This document shows, in pieces, positions 1 to 11,362 of a DNA stretch of 64,000 nucleotides. The stretch is taken from positions 104,177,970 through 104,241,969 of the forward strand of contig NC_084798.1 in NCBI RefSeq assembly GCF_963169125.1, in the 5' to 3' direction. Numbering within the stretch: position 1 is the stretch's first letter; each line of letters starts with the position of its first letter. A program made the translations under genes and the position numbers. The stretch comes from Humulus lupulus (lineage: Eukaryota > Streptophyta > Magnoliopsida > Rosales > Cannabaceae). The notes beneath the pieces were generated by a model, which was not told the DNA's origin, made no database searches, and worked only from the letters and a program-made list of their open reading frames with translations.

Positions 1-3000
1 ATGACCCGACCAAAGGGGTCAAGGTTGGAAAAAAGATGAAAGTTGAAGTAAAAGCACAGCTAGTAGAATTTTTGCGGAGGAATCAAGATGTCTTCGCCTG
101 GTCTCACAAAGATATGGTGGGTATCTAACCAACTGTGATCAGCCACGTGCTCAACGTGGATGAAAACTATCTAGTAGTGCAACAGAAGAGGAGGTTGCTC
201 GACAAGGATCGAGCAAAGGCTCTCAAGGAGGAGGTGGAGCGGCTAAAAGAAAAAGGGTTTATAAGGGAGGCATATTACCCTGTCTGGGTTTCAAACCCAG
301 TGTTAGTGCCCAAGTCCAATCAAAAGTGGAGGACTTGTGTGGACTTTACCGACCTGAACAAAGCATGTCCAAAGGACTGTTTTCCTTTACCAATAATAGA
401 CCAGTTGGTGAACGCGACCTCTGGTCATGAAACATTGTCCTTCATGGACACTTACTCAGGGTATAACCAGATTAGTATGCACCCTCCCGATGAGGAGCAT
501 ACCAGTTTCCGAACAGACATAGGGCTGTACAGTTATAAGGTCATGCCATTCGGCTTGAAGAATGCGGGAGCCACATACCATCATTTGGTGAATGGCATGT
601 TCCGTGACTTAATCGGCAAGAACATGGAGGTGTACGTAGACGATATGATGGTGAATTCAAAGGAAGCTGAAGGACATGTACGAGATTTGGAGGAATGCTT
701 TGCAATACTGAGAAAATACAGCATGAAGTTGAACCCCCTCAAATGCTCGTTTGGAGTAAGTTCGGAAAAATTCCTGGGGTTTATTGTGAACTCGCGAGGA
801 ATAGAAGAAAATCCATAGAAGATAAAGGTGCTCGCAGAAATGAAGTCTCCAACCAGAATTAAGGATGTGCAAAGCTTGACTGGGCGGATTGCTGCTCTAA
901 GTAGGTTCATCTCTAAATCAATGGACAAGTGTGTCCCATTTTTTAATTTTCTTAGAGGGAGCAAGAAGTTTGAATGGACAGAAGAATGTCAGCAATCTTT
1001 CCAAGCCATAAAGGAGCACTTGGCTCAACCTCCTATTCTTTCAAAGCCAGTTGATGGGGAAGACCTCTTTGTTTATCTAACAGTCACAGAGCATGCTGTT
1101 AGTGCTGCTCTAGTGTGAGAAGAAGATAGAGTGCAGCGTCCGGTGTACTACGTTAGCAAGCGACTGATAGGAGCAGAGTTTAGGTATCCCATGATCGAGA
1201 AGTTGGCCTATCGCTTGGTACTTGCTTCTCTCAAACTGCGGTCGTACTTCCAGGCACATCCCATTAAAGTCCTTACTGACCAGCCCCTACGTTAAGTCTT
1301 ACAGAAGTCAGAGTCATTTGGTCGGCTACTTAAATGGGAGGTTGAATTAGGCCAATTCAAAATCAAATACCAACCAAGGTCCGCTATTAAGGGACAAGCT
1401 TTGGCGGATTTTATTGCTGATATTCTTGACCAGCAAGAGCGTGTAACTGGACAGAGAGAAGATCTTCCTGCTTGGCAACTTTTTGTTGATGGGTTGTCAA
1501 ACAAACAACATTCAGGAGCTGGAATTATATTAGTCACGCCGGAGAAGCACCGAATTCATTGCGCATTAAGATTCGGATTTAGCGCTTCTAAAAATGAGGC
1601 AGAGTATGAAGCCCTCTTAGCAAGCTTGCGCTTGGCTAGAGATGTTCGTGCCCGGTCGGTTGAAGTAAACAGTGATTCCCAATTGGTGGTCTACCATGTC
1701 TTAGGGGAATATCAAGCAAGGGGCCTACACATGATGGCGTAATTAAATAAGACCAAGGATTTGCTAGCACAATTCGAGGAGTATACTATTAAGCTGGTAC
1801 CGCGGGAGCAGAACTCTAACGCAGATGCTCTAGAAAAATTAGCTAGTGCAAAAGAGGTAGAAAATTTGAATATAGTACCAGTGGAATACTTAGCAGAGCC
1901 AAGCATTAATGAACAAGAAGCCATGCCCATCACAATAGCCAACTCTTGGATGACACCCATTATTATTTACCTTGAGCAGGGAATCCTCCCAGACGATCAT
2001 AATGAAGCAAAGAAGATTATGAGGCAAGCTGATAGGTACATTATGACGGATGGGGTGCAGTATAGAAGAGGGTACTCTTTGCCTCTACTAAGATGCATAG
2101 CACCCGACCAGTCAAAAAGCTTATTGGCTGAAGTGCACGAGGGGTTCTGTGGAGATCATGCTGGGGGGCAGGGTCTATCTAAAAAGATTTTGCGGCAAGG
2201 ATTTTTCTGGCCTACAATGAATGAAGATTCCATGGAGTATGTGAAGAAGTGTGATAAATGCGAGAGATTTTATAAAGTACCCAGGGTGCCTCCAAATGTC
2301 TTGAAGCAAATGCAGAGCCCGTGGCCTTTTGCAGTATGGGGCATTGATCTGATCAGAAAACTACCCAAAGGGAAAGGAGGAGTACAGTTTGCAGTAATTT
2401 CTGTGGATTATTTCACCAAGTGGACCGAAGCCGAACCACTAGCAACGATCACCTCGAAGAAAGTGTTAGATTTTGTGATTAAGAATATAATATTTCGCTA
2501 CGGTCTGCCCAAGAAGATAGTCTCTGACAACGGCACTCAGTTCGATAGTGACTTATTTACCGATTTCTGCACTAGGCATGGCATCACGAAAAGTTTCTCC
2601 TCGGTAACCCATCCGCAAGACAATGGGCAAGTTGAAGCCATAAATAAAACTTTGAAAGATACTCTAAAAAAGCGTCTAGAGCGAGCTAAGGGTGCTTGGG
2701 CAGAAGAATTACCAGAAGTTCTTTGGTCATACAAGACCACTGCTCGAACAGCAACTGGTCATACCCCCTTTTCCTTGGAATATGGGTATGAAGCCATGTT
2801 ACCTGTGGAAGTAGACACACCATCTCATCGGAGAACCATGTACGACCAAGAGGAGAATCACCAGTTGTTAGCTGAATCTTTAGATTTCTTTGAGGAGAGA
2901 CGAGAAAAAGCAAGCTTGAGAGTTGCTGCTCATCAGCAAAAGGTGGCCCGCTATTTTAATTCCAAAGTGAGAGATCGAAAGTTCCAGGTCGGAGATTTGG

Positions 3001-3122
3001 TCCTCAGAAAGGTGTTCATCAGAGACCCGGCGGCTGGAGTGCTAGGACCAAACCGCGAGGGACCGTATCAGATTGAGCAAGTCTTACCACCCGGCACTTA
3101 CAAACTCACTCAATTAAATTGA
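1..3122 (+). pseudogene. Tat-lineage Ty3/gypsy pol (element T): RT, RNase H, archaeal-type RNase H, integrase; five in-frame stops
   Basis: One reading frame (frame 3) runs from the left edge to a TGA at 3120-3122, and no frameshift was seen. In order it holds reverse transcriptase with the YVDD active site at 633-644, a classical RNase H (about 1045-1330), a second archaeal-type RNase H (about 1455-1740, with LFVDG, NEAEYEAL and VNSDSQL), and integrase. The integrase has an HHCC zinc finger (about 2137-2270) and a catalytic triad with D at 2346, D at 2526 and E at 2634, giving DD35E spacing. The second RNase H is the hallmark of the Tat/Retand/Ogre group. Nonsense codons lie at 126, 816, 1116, 1293 and 1740, so the copy is dead. 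gag and protease lie left of the window. There is no chromodomain. Confidence 0.93.
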
Positions 3123-4169
3123 GAGCTGATCAGGAACTATTGGAATGGCGAGCACTTGAGGAAATATTACAAATAAATACTGCTTATAGAGTAGTAGCTT
3201 TGTCTCAAGTGTTCAACTTGTTATTTAAGTTTGTTTGTGAATTGGCTATTTGCTAACCAGTCATGTTATTTTGAACAATTTTGTTTTGTTTGAGACTCGT
3301 AATTAGACACACTTAGTCCTTTTTTTTTTCTTACGAGTAATAAAAGAGATCACGCGCAGTGTGGTCGAATCTTGCTACAAATTTTGCATATGTGTTGATT
3401 ATTCTTGCTTTGGCAGTGTTCAACTGTCATTACAACTTAAAACAAAAAAGGTTTTCTGAAGGAAATACTGGGCAGTGTTCTACTGGTCGGTATCCATCAG
3501 ATGGATGACCAACGTTTAAATAGTTGCATGTTTTGGCAGTGTTTAACTGCTGGAATATCCTTTGTATATTCAATGTGTTTCACGAGTAATAACTGCTCGG
3601 AAAAATTCAGTCAAGTAGCAAGTGATCAAGGATTTTTCAACCCTCAATTAATTGGGGGGCACATGGGGTATACTGGTATATAATTCAACACAAGCAATAA
3701 GAACACGAGCAAAGATTATTGTTTTCAGGCTGACTTGTAAATCTTTGAAGTCAAAAAGGCCGTTAAGCTAACTTGTTTTACAAAGCTTACTTAACTTGGA
3801 ATTTTTTCAAAATTTTAAGTTAAGAACAACTATTCGTGTGTAAATAAAACGCTATGCTCATAAAATGTTAGAGCAATAAGAATGTGAGAAAGCATGCTTA
3901 GTAGTAGCTTATGAAATGTTTAGAATTTCTAAGTTAGAAAACTAAGTACTCATATGAAAATATAAGGCATCTATGTAACAAAATTTTTAAATGATTAAGT
4001 CTAAAAAAGTGAAGTGCTCATGCCAATAGCTCGGCCATACGAGCAAAAGTTCAGTAGCAAAATAGAAAATAAATGTCTACTAGTATGCTAAGGAGCCAGC
4101 TGGTCGGATGGAGGCTCACTGGTCGGATGGAGGCTCGCTGGTCGGCTGTGGGGCTCCCTGGTCAGGTTG
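3123..4169 (+). other. Element T: AT-rich spacer between pol and the antisense gene
   Basis: No coding potential is visible. The stretch is AT-rich. It holds three dispersed copies of a word close to GGCAGTGTTCAACTG (near 3415, 3470 and 3535). The right end (about 4094-4165) holds three to four copies of a ~20-bp unit around CTGGTCGGATGGAGGCT. Tat elements usually carry a long noncoding segment here. Confidence 0.6.
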
Positions 4170-6638
4170 TCACTCAGGTTGATCAACACCTTCCTCAACA
4201 TCAGTTGCTTCTTCCGGTCGGAACGATAGCGTGGGGGAAAAAGGTGTGGTACCACCAGGATTAGCTGCTTCCTCAGCAACCTTTGCCTCACATTTGGCAA
4301 GCTCTTCTGCCTTGGCCTCCTCTGTGAGAAAGTCGAGGTTGAGAGGTTTGTTCAGCTTCCACACCTGGTAAAAGCAATTGAAACAAATTTCCTCGTAGCG
4401 AGCGAGATCGGCTGCTTTCTCTCGCTTTAGCTTCTCGTTCTCACGAGTAAATTTCTCTAGCTGATCAGTCAACGACTTGTTGATTTGAGTTTGTTTTTGG
4501 TTCTAGTTAGCCAACCCCTTAAGAGACTCATTCTGCTCAGCCACGGTCTTCTATGCCTGCTCCACCTTGGATTTGAGATCTTTTTCCGAGGAAGTTAAAG
4601 TCTCCACTTTAGTTTGGGCATCCACTAGTTGATCATTTAAGACCATGATCAATTCCTTGTAGTCAACTGCTCGGTGCTGAGCGTGGCTAATGGTGATAAG
4701 CGACTGCATGAAAAACAGGAAGTTACTACAAGTAAAAATGATTAATAACAAACTGTCTTGTGATAAAATACTTACATTCATCAGTTGAGCGAGCCCGCTT
4801 TGTAAGACGACTTCAACACTACGCTGAGGCAAGGACTCAAAGCGTTGAATCGTTGAAGCATCATGAAGGGTTTAATCAAGCAGTTCCTTCCCAATGTTAC
4901 CAACAGTGTGAAGGGCCTCACTCAAGCCAGTCAGGCGAGTGGGGGTTAGGCTCGCAGAGGGAGAAATCGACGAAGGGGTCAGCTGCGGGATTGTAATCGG
5001 CTCCTCGGGTTGTCCTCCTTGGCTGGTCGGGGTTGTCCTTGGAACTTTGCTTGGGGGGTTTGAGCCACTTCCTTCCCCATATTTCCTCTTTTGGGCAAGA
5101 GTGGTGTTGAATTTCCTGAACATCTCTGAATCTGCAAAAGAGTAAACACAAGATTTGTTAGTAAAAAGTAAAGAAATATGTAGGTAAATACATTACAGCT
5201 ACCAGACAGCTCTATAAATCCCATATAACCAAGTTATTTAAAATCAAACATCTCACTATGACTACTAGACCTGAGTTTGGTCAAGGAAGTCATCCTCTTC
5301 ATCAGATGATGTGCTTAAGTCTCTATGAAGCTGGATGGTCTTTCCTTTCCCAGGCTATGTGGGAATAACATGTCTGCGTTGATCCTCTGGCTGGGGTTCC
5401 CTAATGATAAGGTCACCTGGTCTACGAGAGTAGGGAGACGGTCCAGGAGAGAACTGATCGGTCACTACCTCAGTATCGGCGTTGGACTGGTCAGTTGCAT
5501 TAGCTTCCTCAGTAGTACTCTCTACTATTATGTTCTGGTTACTTGGTAATAGGCCCACCATCTGAAGATTATCCACAGTAACCAACTCTTTCACATTCTT
5601 CTCCTCGGTGCACATATTAGCCAATTCTTCTGCTCGGGAACACATTTCCTTGGTAGGCAAGGGCTGGTGAAATGGACCCGCATGTGTAAAAGCTAAGTTG
5701 TTGGCTTTGATATCTGAAGTAAGAAAATACTCTGTATAATATTTTCCAGGATTTGACATATGAGAGATACCATGGAGGTATTTAATCCCTTTATGCCTAT
5801 GGAAGAGGTGGAAAAAACCTGTATTCTTGTGGCTTGGGTTAGTCCTGAAATTGAAGAGATAATGCACTTCATGAGGAGTGGGTGGATCCCAGCCTTGCAG
5901 GAAGTAAAGGATGTATAGGGTGGACAACGCCTGAATCCCATTATGGGCAATCTGAAAAGGAGAGACGTTGAAGTAGTCCGCTACTGACCGAAAGAAAGAA
6001 TGCAGCGGGATGGTAGCTCCTGCGTATACGTGGTGCCTAGACCAGGCACAGTATGGTCTGCCAGGCTTGTTGGCTCTCTGGTGAGGGCGCAGACATATCA
6101 CGTTAACCCCTCTCAGGCCCAAGGCTTGAATGTGTTTGTCGAACATGCCAGGGTTAAGTTTGGAGGGTCTGGCGGTAAACCAAGAAGGTGTTTCTTCTCC
6201 TTCTTTTCTTGGTTTTTGAACGGCTAATCGCTGGATCTCGGTAGTAAATTTCTAAGTGATTTTTCTCCGAGGCTTTCTGGGTTTTTGTGTCTGGCGAGGC
6301 GGTCTTGAAGAAGCCGCAGTTTGGACCTCACTGCGTTCCACTACTTTCTGTGCCGCTCTGCGAGCTACTTGAGGGTCCTGGTCTTGAGGAAGTCTGTTAG
6401 ATTTCTTTACCCTCATTTCTAAATGGTCAGCCTGGTGATTGAGAAACTGTTCTTCATGAAGGAAATATAAGGCTGATCGGGGGAGGATCTTTTTAAGACG
6501 GCGAAGGCGATACTCGGGGGTGCGATGGCTAGGAGACTTCGACGAAGAGTCGCTGCTTTGAGGAGTATCGCTCGATTGCAGAATGGAAGTGTCAAAATTT
6601 TTATGGTTGTCACCTCCCCTATAGTTGAAGCGATTCAT
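4170..6638 (-). pseudogene. Antisense gene of element T: Transposase_28-like (gypsy-type) domain plus C-terminal coiled coil, decayed
   Basis: The gene runs opposite to the pol of its own element. The first exon starts at the ATG at 6636-6638 (basic, Ser/Pro/Arg-rich N-terminus) and runs in the same frame through a TAG at 6252-6254 into 6146-5355. That part carries the 'putative gypsy-type transposon' domain (Transposase_28 family; motif IPLHSFFRSVADYF). Two probable introns follow: one with acceptor TTTTGCAG near 5133, and one of about 72 bp with donor GTAAGT near 4775 and acceptor TGCAG near 4708. The last exons encode a Lys/Glu-rich coiled coil (about 4690-4400) and an acidic tail. Several stops interrupt the frame. 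Antisense ORFs of this family between pol and the 3' LTR are known from Tat elements; the function is unknown. Confidence 0.8.
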
Positions 6639-6829
6639 CTACAACAAATAAAAATAGGGGGAGGTGAGTAACCAAACAAACATAAATCGATTAATGTAAA
6701 GGAAAAGTATTTATTTACTACTCAGAAAATATTTTATTGGGTAGTAAAAATATACTTTACTCCCCAGAATGAGCATGTATGAAGGAAAAAATCATAAGCC
6801 AAAAATTTGGTGCCTAAAGTACGTGATGT

Positions 6830-7200
6830 CCGAGCGGATCAGGGTGTGTGCGAGGAATCAACACGGTGTCCAGGTGGATGTCACACGGTGTCCAACCGGA
6901 TGTCTCGGGGTGTCCGAGTGGATCCGGGGGCGTGTCCGAGTAGACCGAGCGGATGGCCTGGGCGTCCGAGCGAATGGCGTTGGTGTCTGAGCAGATGGCC
7001 TGTGTCACGCTGAACCATCCGAGCAGTGCGCGCATGTCCGAGGAGTGCAACAGCCATGTGCGGGACATCCGGTCGGTGCACCTCTGTCACGCCGAGGGAT
7101 CCAAGCAGTGCACGCGTGTCCGAGGAGCCTCTCGTCTGAGCAGCCAATGATGCATCCGAGGGGCTTCACCCTAGTTACGAGGGGCATTAAGACACTCAAG
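6830..7200. repeat. GC-rich degenerate short tandem repeat inside element T
   Basis: A GC-rich island in otherwise AT-rich sequence is made of divergent copies of a word close to GTGTCCGAGCGGATG, spaced about 15-30 bp apart. It lies between the start of the antisense gene and the 3' LTR. Small open frames here are products of the repeat and are not credible genes. Confidence 0.65.
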
Positions 7201-8065
7201 GGGCTATTGTGTCCGAGCAGCCATAGGTTTGCCAAGTATTCAAACAGAAAAAAGGCCATGGACGATCGGCTATACAACACATCCCTAAACCCATTTAGAA
7301 AAAAAGCCCTAAATCCCATATAACATAAACACTTTTCCTCACCCAATATATACAACAACAAGATCAAAATGGGGGATTTGAAAGGTTTCAAAATTTCTAG
7401 AGACCCTAAAAGGCATCGAATACCCATAAGCACATATATGCAATTTAGGTTGAAAAATTCATTTTTCTTCAAATTCCCATGAAATTGAAGACAAAATTGA
7501 GTTACCCATAACCTAAACAACATTAAAACAGCCACAATACACATTGTATATCAAAGATTCATAAACAAAATCAAGAGAATTTCCTATGGGGGTTTCGGCC
7601 TACACATATTTTTTCTTAAAGCTTTGAGAAAAAAAAAACACCTAAGTGGAGATGAAGAAGAAGGACTTACCCAAATATGTTTTGAAGAGGTTGTGACTTC
7701 TTGAAGAACTCTTGGATTTGCTTGAAGAGAATGGAGCTTTGAACTTTCGGCCAAGAAGAGGACTTATGGGGTATTCAGGCAAGTGGGAAAAAGATGAGGG
7801 AGAGGAATTTTTTTTTCTTATGAGAGTATGAGCACCTATGGGTCTATTTAAAGGGAAAAAGTGAAAACTATCACTTATTCTCAGACCCTTGGAATTCCCT
7901 TATATTTTCTCCCCACGATTATGAGCAGTTAATTCCAGTGATCGGGGTCTGCTGTGGAGTCGTGATCTGTTGCATAGGTGGGAAAATGTACAGTTAGTTT
8001 TTTTTTATTATTGTGCCGTCAGCAGTGGAGAAAAAAGTTTATTATGTGAGTATATCATACAATAA
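7201..8065. other. Element T: noncoding segment before the 3' LTR
   Basis: This is AT-rich sequence with no supported gene. On the minus strand it would be the upstream region of the antisense gene. A short A-run is at 7629-7641, and homopolymer T-runs lie near 7810 and 8000. Confidence 0.5.
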
Positions 8066-8078
8066 ACTTGGGGGCAAA
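8066..8078 (+). other. Polypurine tract of element T
   Basis: The sequence ACTTGGGGGCAAA lies directly before the TGTTATCCC that opens the 3' LTR. A G-rich tract at this position primes plus-strand DNA synthesis in Ty3/gypsy elements, and the Tat group typically ends it in TTGGGGGCAA. Confidence 0.75.
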
Positions 8079-8164
8079 TGTTATCCCAAAAATTTGAAAA
8101 CAATGACGTGGCAATAGAAGTGACAAGTGGCAAGGAATGGCTGGGTAATCTGGCTTAGGAGTGA

Positions 8165-8385
8165 CCCGATAGACCAGTGAAGATTTTTGACTGACCAGTA
8201 AAGTGTTATGACCGACCAGTCATGACCTTGGCCGACCAGTCACGTGCTTGTCCGCCCAGTCAGGTGCTTGTCCGCTCAGTCAATGTGCATGACCGACTAG
8301 TCATGTGCATGACTGACCAGTCAGGTGCTTGTTCGACCATTCAGGTGCTTGTCCGACCAGTCATGTCCTTGGCTGACCAGTGAGG
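8165..8385 (+). repeat. ~20-bp tandem array in the U3 of the T LTR
   Basis: About ten imperfect copies of a unit close to CCGACCAGTCATGTGCTTGT lie upstream of the TATA box. The spacing is 20-21 bp. In this position the array could act as a repeated regulatory site, but that is inference. Confidence 0.85.
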
Positions 8386-8617
8386 AGTTTTGGCCCTTCA
8401 ATTCTCCTCCTGAGTGTGATGTAGACCGACTAGATAGAACAGTGCTACGCAAAGGATCCTAGTAACGGTTTCAACAAGAATCGATCATACCTGTGCGAGA
8501 ATCTCCCAGATTATCCCACAAAAATAGTGTATTGTTGTATTTTGAATATTATTATTAATTGAATATAGTGAGAATAGCGAAATATCCCGATTATGGGGGA
8601 CATCATTTGTACGATCC

Positions 8618-8640
8618 TGAGCCTATAAATACAAGGCTCA
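8618..8640 (+). promoter_or_regulatory. TATA box inside a perfect inverted repeat (T LTR)
   Basis: TGAGCCT (8618-8624) and AGGCTCA (8634-8640) are perfect reverse complements. They flank a 9-nt loop, ATAAATACA, that holds most of the TATA box. This is the likely core promoter of element T. The inverted LTR at 8915-9486 has the same arrangement with another stem sequence. Confidence 0.75.
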
Positions 8641-8914
8641 TGGCATCATAAAGGGGATTCGATTTCTAATTTTCTGAGAGAATATTTGTATCTGGAGAAA
8701 TATTGTATTCATTTCATCTGCACTAAAGAAACTCAGTTGACTCAGGTTCATCTGATCTTGAGTGTAGATCTATAATCATAACTCTAAGTGGACTAGGCTA
8801 TTACCAACACATTGGGGCTGAACCACTATAAAAATTGTCTGTGTTGTATATTTCTCTTGAAGATTTTTTGTCGTTTTGACGTCTACACTTCGTTGGCCAA
8901 AAACGTGGTCAACA

Positions 8915-9486
8915 ACAAGAACTAAACAACACCAGGATTTATAGTGGTTCGACCCCAGATATTGGTAATAACCTACTTCCACTTAGTATTTTTATTGATG
9001 TATTATGAAACTTGCGATCAACAAACTAGGGTTTACTGAGTTTCACAAGCTCCAAAAAAAGATACAAATGTTTATGTATAGAAAACACTGATCTCTCTGA
9101 ATACCAATTATTCCCCCTTTCAATGAGTCCCTTGAGTCCTATTTATAGACTCAAGGATATACATATGGGCCAATGGGCCATGTCTACATTTTGATTCAAG
9201 CATATTAAAATAATAACAAAAATTATAATCTTTACATAAAAATAGGGTCAAATATCTTAGAAATTTTTGACTTAAAACTGTATTTGAACTCTGGCTTCGT
9301 TACCACAACTAGACATGGTCGCATATGTCAGCACATTTTCTGCCGTATTATTCAACATCTTTCTTAAATCCATCGAGCAACGTCTCTTCTGGTCGCTGGT
9401 TGACCTGGATGTAATCACTAAGTAGTCACGTGCAACCCATGTGCGTACTAATTTTGCCATGTCAGTAAGTATTTTTTGGGTAAACA
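8915..9486 (-). mobile_element. Inverted Tat-type LTR (H), truncated at its 3' end or interrupted by T
   Basis: Read on the minus strand, this starts TGTTTACCC at 9486. It runs in the same order as the T LTR: a TATA box, then a block matching T's GGGGCTGAACCACTATAAA region (plus-strand 8940-8990 against 8780-8840). The expected AACA end is not seen, because the sequence runs straight into the end of T. T may have inserted into H close to its U5 end, with the rest of H left of the window. Whether H is a solo LTR cannot be decided here. Confidence 0.7.
9130..9156 (-). promoter_or_regulatory. TATA box inside a perfect inverted repeat (H LTR)
   Basis: CCTTGAGTC (9130-9138) and GACTCAAGG (9148-9156) pair perfectly around a 9-nt loop that reads TATAAATAG on the minus strand. 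The loop length is the same as in T, but the stem sequence is different. Confidence 0.75.
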
Positions 9487-9488
9487 CA

Positions 9489-11357
9489 TAATACTTGTCT
9501 TATTATGGAATATCAAACATAGAGCTTACACCTTTCATAACACTTAACCTATCATGACATATCAAAACATAGCACTTTCACTTCGATATTACTTTATTTC
9601 TGTGAACATACAAGCATTACCATTTCATAGCATAAAACATATAAAATTATATCTAACTTCCTTACATCAGGTCCGAGCAAAAGGAAAGTGCGAAAATGTC
9701 ACAACGAGCCTATAATCATAATCAAATGTTCATCTTTTAAAATCACGTAAGAATACTCATGACCAACATACATACCCCACATGTGCATGGGCCATGCACA
9801 CGTGACACAAGTTGCACTACAACTGCAAACATACAATAATTTGACATAAAATTATAAAAAAATAATGCTAATTCTACCTATTAATCCTTCATGGTTACAA
9901 CATAAAAATAACATGTTTGACTAATAGGCGTATATTTGAACGTAAAAATACATTTACATGTAACATGCATACGTGAAAACGTTCTTTAAATTGAACATTT
10001 AAAGTCGATAATCTCTACACGCTTATCTCTTTTGCCTTTTCTAAAAATTCAGCAATCATGCTTTATTTACCATTTAATTATTTCTTTAACCACACATTTG
10101 TCATAGAAAACTTTATGATAAAATACTTATTTTATAAGATAATTCATTTAGCCTTTTAATTTCTCATAAAATAATGATTCCATCTATTATTTAAATAGCA
10201 TTTTAAAAATTGTGAAAAAATTTGTAGTTACTTATAATGACTAAATAAATTTGTTGTTTTCTTTTAGAAAAATAAATTTACTTTTCTAAAACAAAACTGC
10301 ATGTTTACAAATGTGGAAATACATAAATAAAGTGTGGGAAAATTACATTTTCATTTATAAAATCTAAGACTTAATTTACTGGAGTACATGTTTTACTTAT
10401 CTTATTTAAAGGACATTTTCTCTTAATAAACGAAAAATTCCACCAAGCATATTGTTTGTTTTAAATAAAAAGATTGAATTAAAACCATATTCTTTTTATA
10501 AATTAAAAAAAAAATCTGCATGTTAATCATTTTGAATAAAATCTTATATCATGTGAAATAAAATGTCCCTTACTTATATAAAATCAAAATATAATTTGAA
10601 GGCTTCATTTGTGCATTTTAAAAATAACTTAATATCAACACCACCAAATAGAATAAAAAAAAATAATAAACTTATAATTACCAAAGTTACACCTTTAGTC
10701 ATGCTACACATAACCTAACATGTTTCTACACCTTTTCTTTTTATACATTTTCATATTACCATTAGCATGCAACAAACAATTAAATCATCTTAAATCACAC
10801 TCAAAAGGTCGAAAACTTCATGGCACAAATCATGAAAATAATACAAATAAACCTATTCAAAACCAATAGTTTTAAGATTAGTAACAAGGGACAACATAGA
10901 CTCATCATTCAAAGAAATATGCTTATGCCGAAAATTACATAGAATGTTTCAAATCCTTATTATTTCCAAACCCAAAACAATACCTAGCATGCTGCTATGA
11001 TCACCAATGACAACATGAATTTCAATAGCAAATAAATAAAAAACCCAACATGCAAAAGGACCCCTAGGTCGAAATACACATAGGGTTCAATAACAAGATT
11101 CATCATTTAAACTCATCATGCTTCCCTTAAAATAACCATATTTCAAATCCATAAGTGTGACTATCAAGGTTCAAGAGAAATAATAAGAACCCTAAAACAA
11201 GTATTTGACATAGCAACATAAAAAAATAAAGAGAGTCCTCTACACCTTCTTGGCCGAAACCCCCATCAAAACAACAACCAATCACCTAAAATCATAAACC
11301 AAGATTCATCCTAGCAACAAATCAACAAAAGAAATAAGAAAGAGAAATCATAATCCA
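9489..11357 (-). mobile_element. 3' LTR of host chromovirus A, distal part
   Basis: This is AT-rich sequence without credible ORFs. It is assigned to the 3' LTR of A because element G, with a perfect TSD, separates it from the LTR part that adjoins A's chromodomain stop codon and polypurine tract (20270-21277). The left limit next to LTR H is uncertain, because no second copy of this LTR is in the window. Confidence 0.6.
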
Positions 11358-11362
11358 TGACC

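Larger units (their letters stand above)
8079..8914 (+). mobile_element. 3' LTR of Tat element T
   Basis: The LTR starts TGTT after the polypurine tract and ends AACA, a 4-bp inverted terminal repeat. Its U3 carries a ~20-bp tandem array (8165-8385), and a TATA box sits at about 8624-8631. The 5' LTR is outside the window, so the TSD cannot be checked; the flanking bases are ACAAG. The right edge abuts an inverted LTR, which leaves a few bases of ambiguity. Confidence 0.8.

Noticed and set aside
3123..4073. Dispersed GGCAGTGTTCAACTG-like words as a regulatory array
   Set aside because: There are only three loose copies at uneven spacing, too weak to call.
4760..5145. Plus-strand ORFs in this stretch
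   Set aside because: They are shadows of the minus-strand antisense gene, which has the domain match and splice sites.
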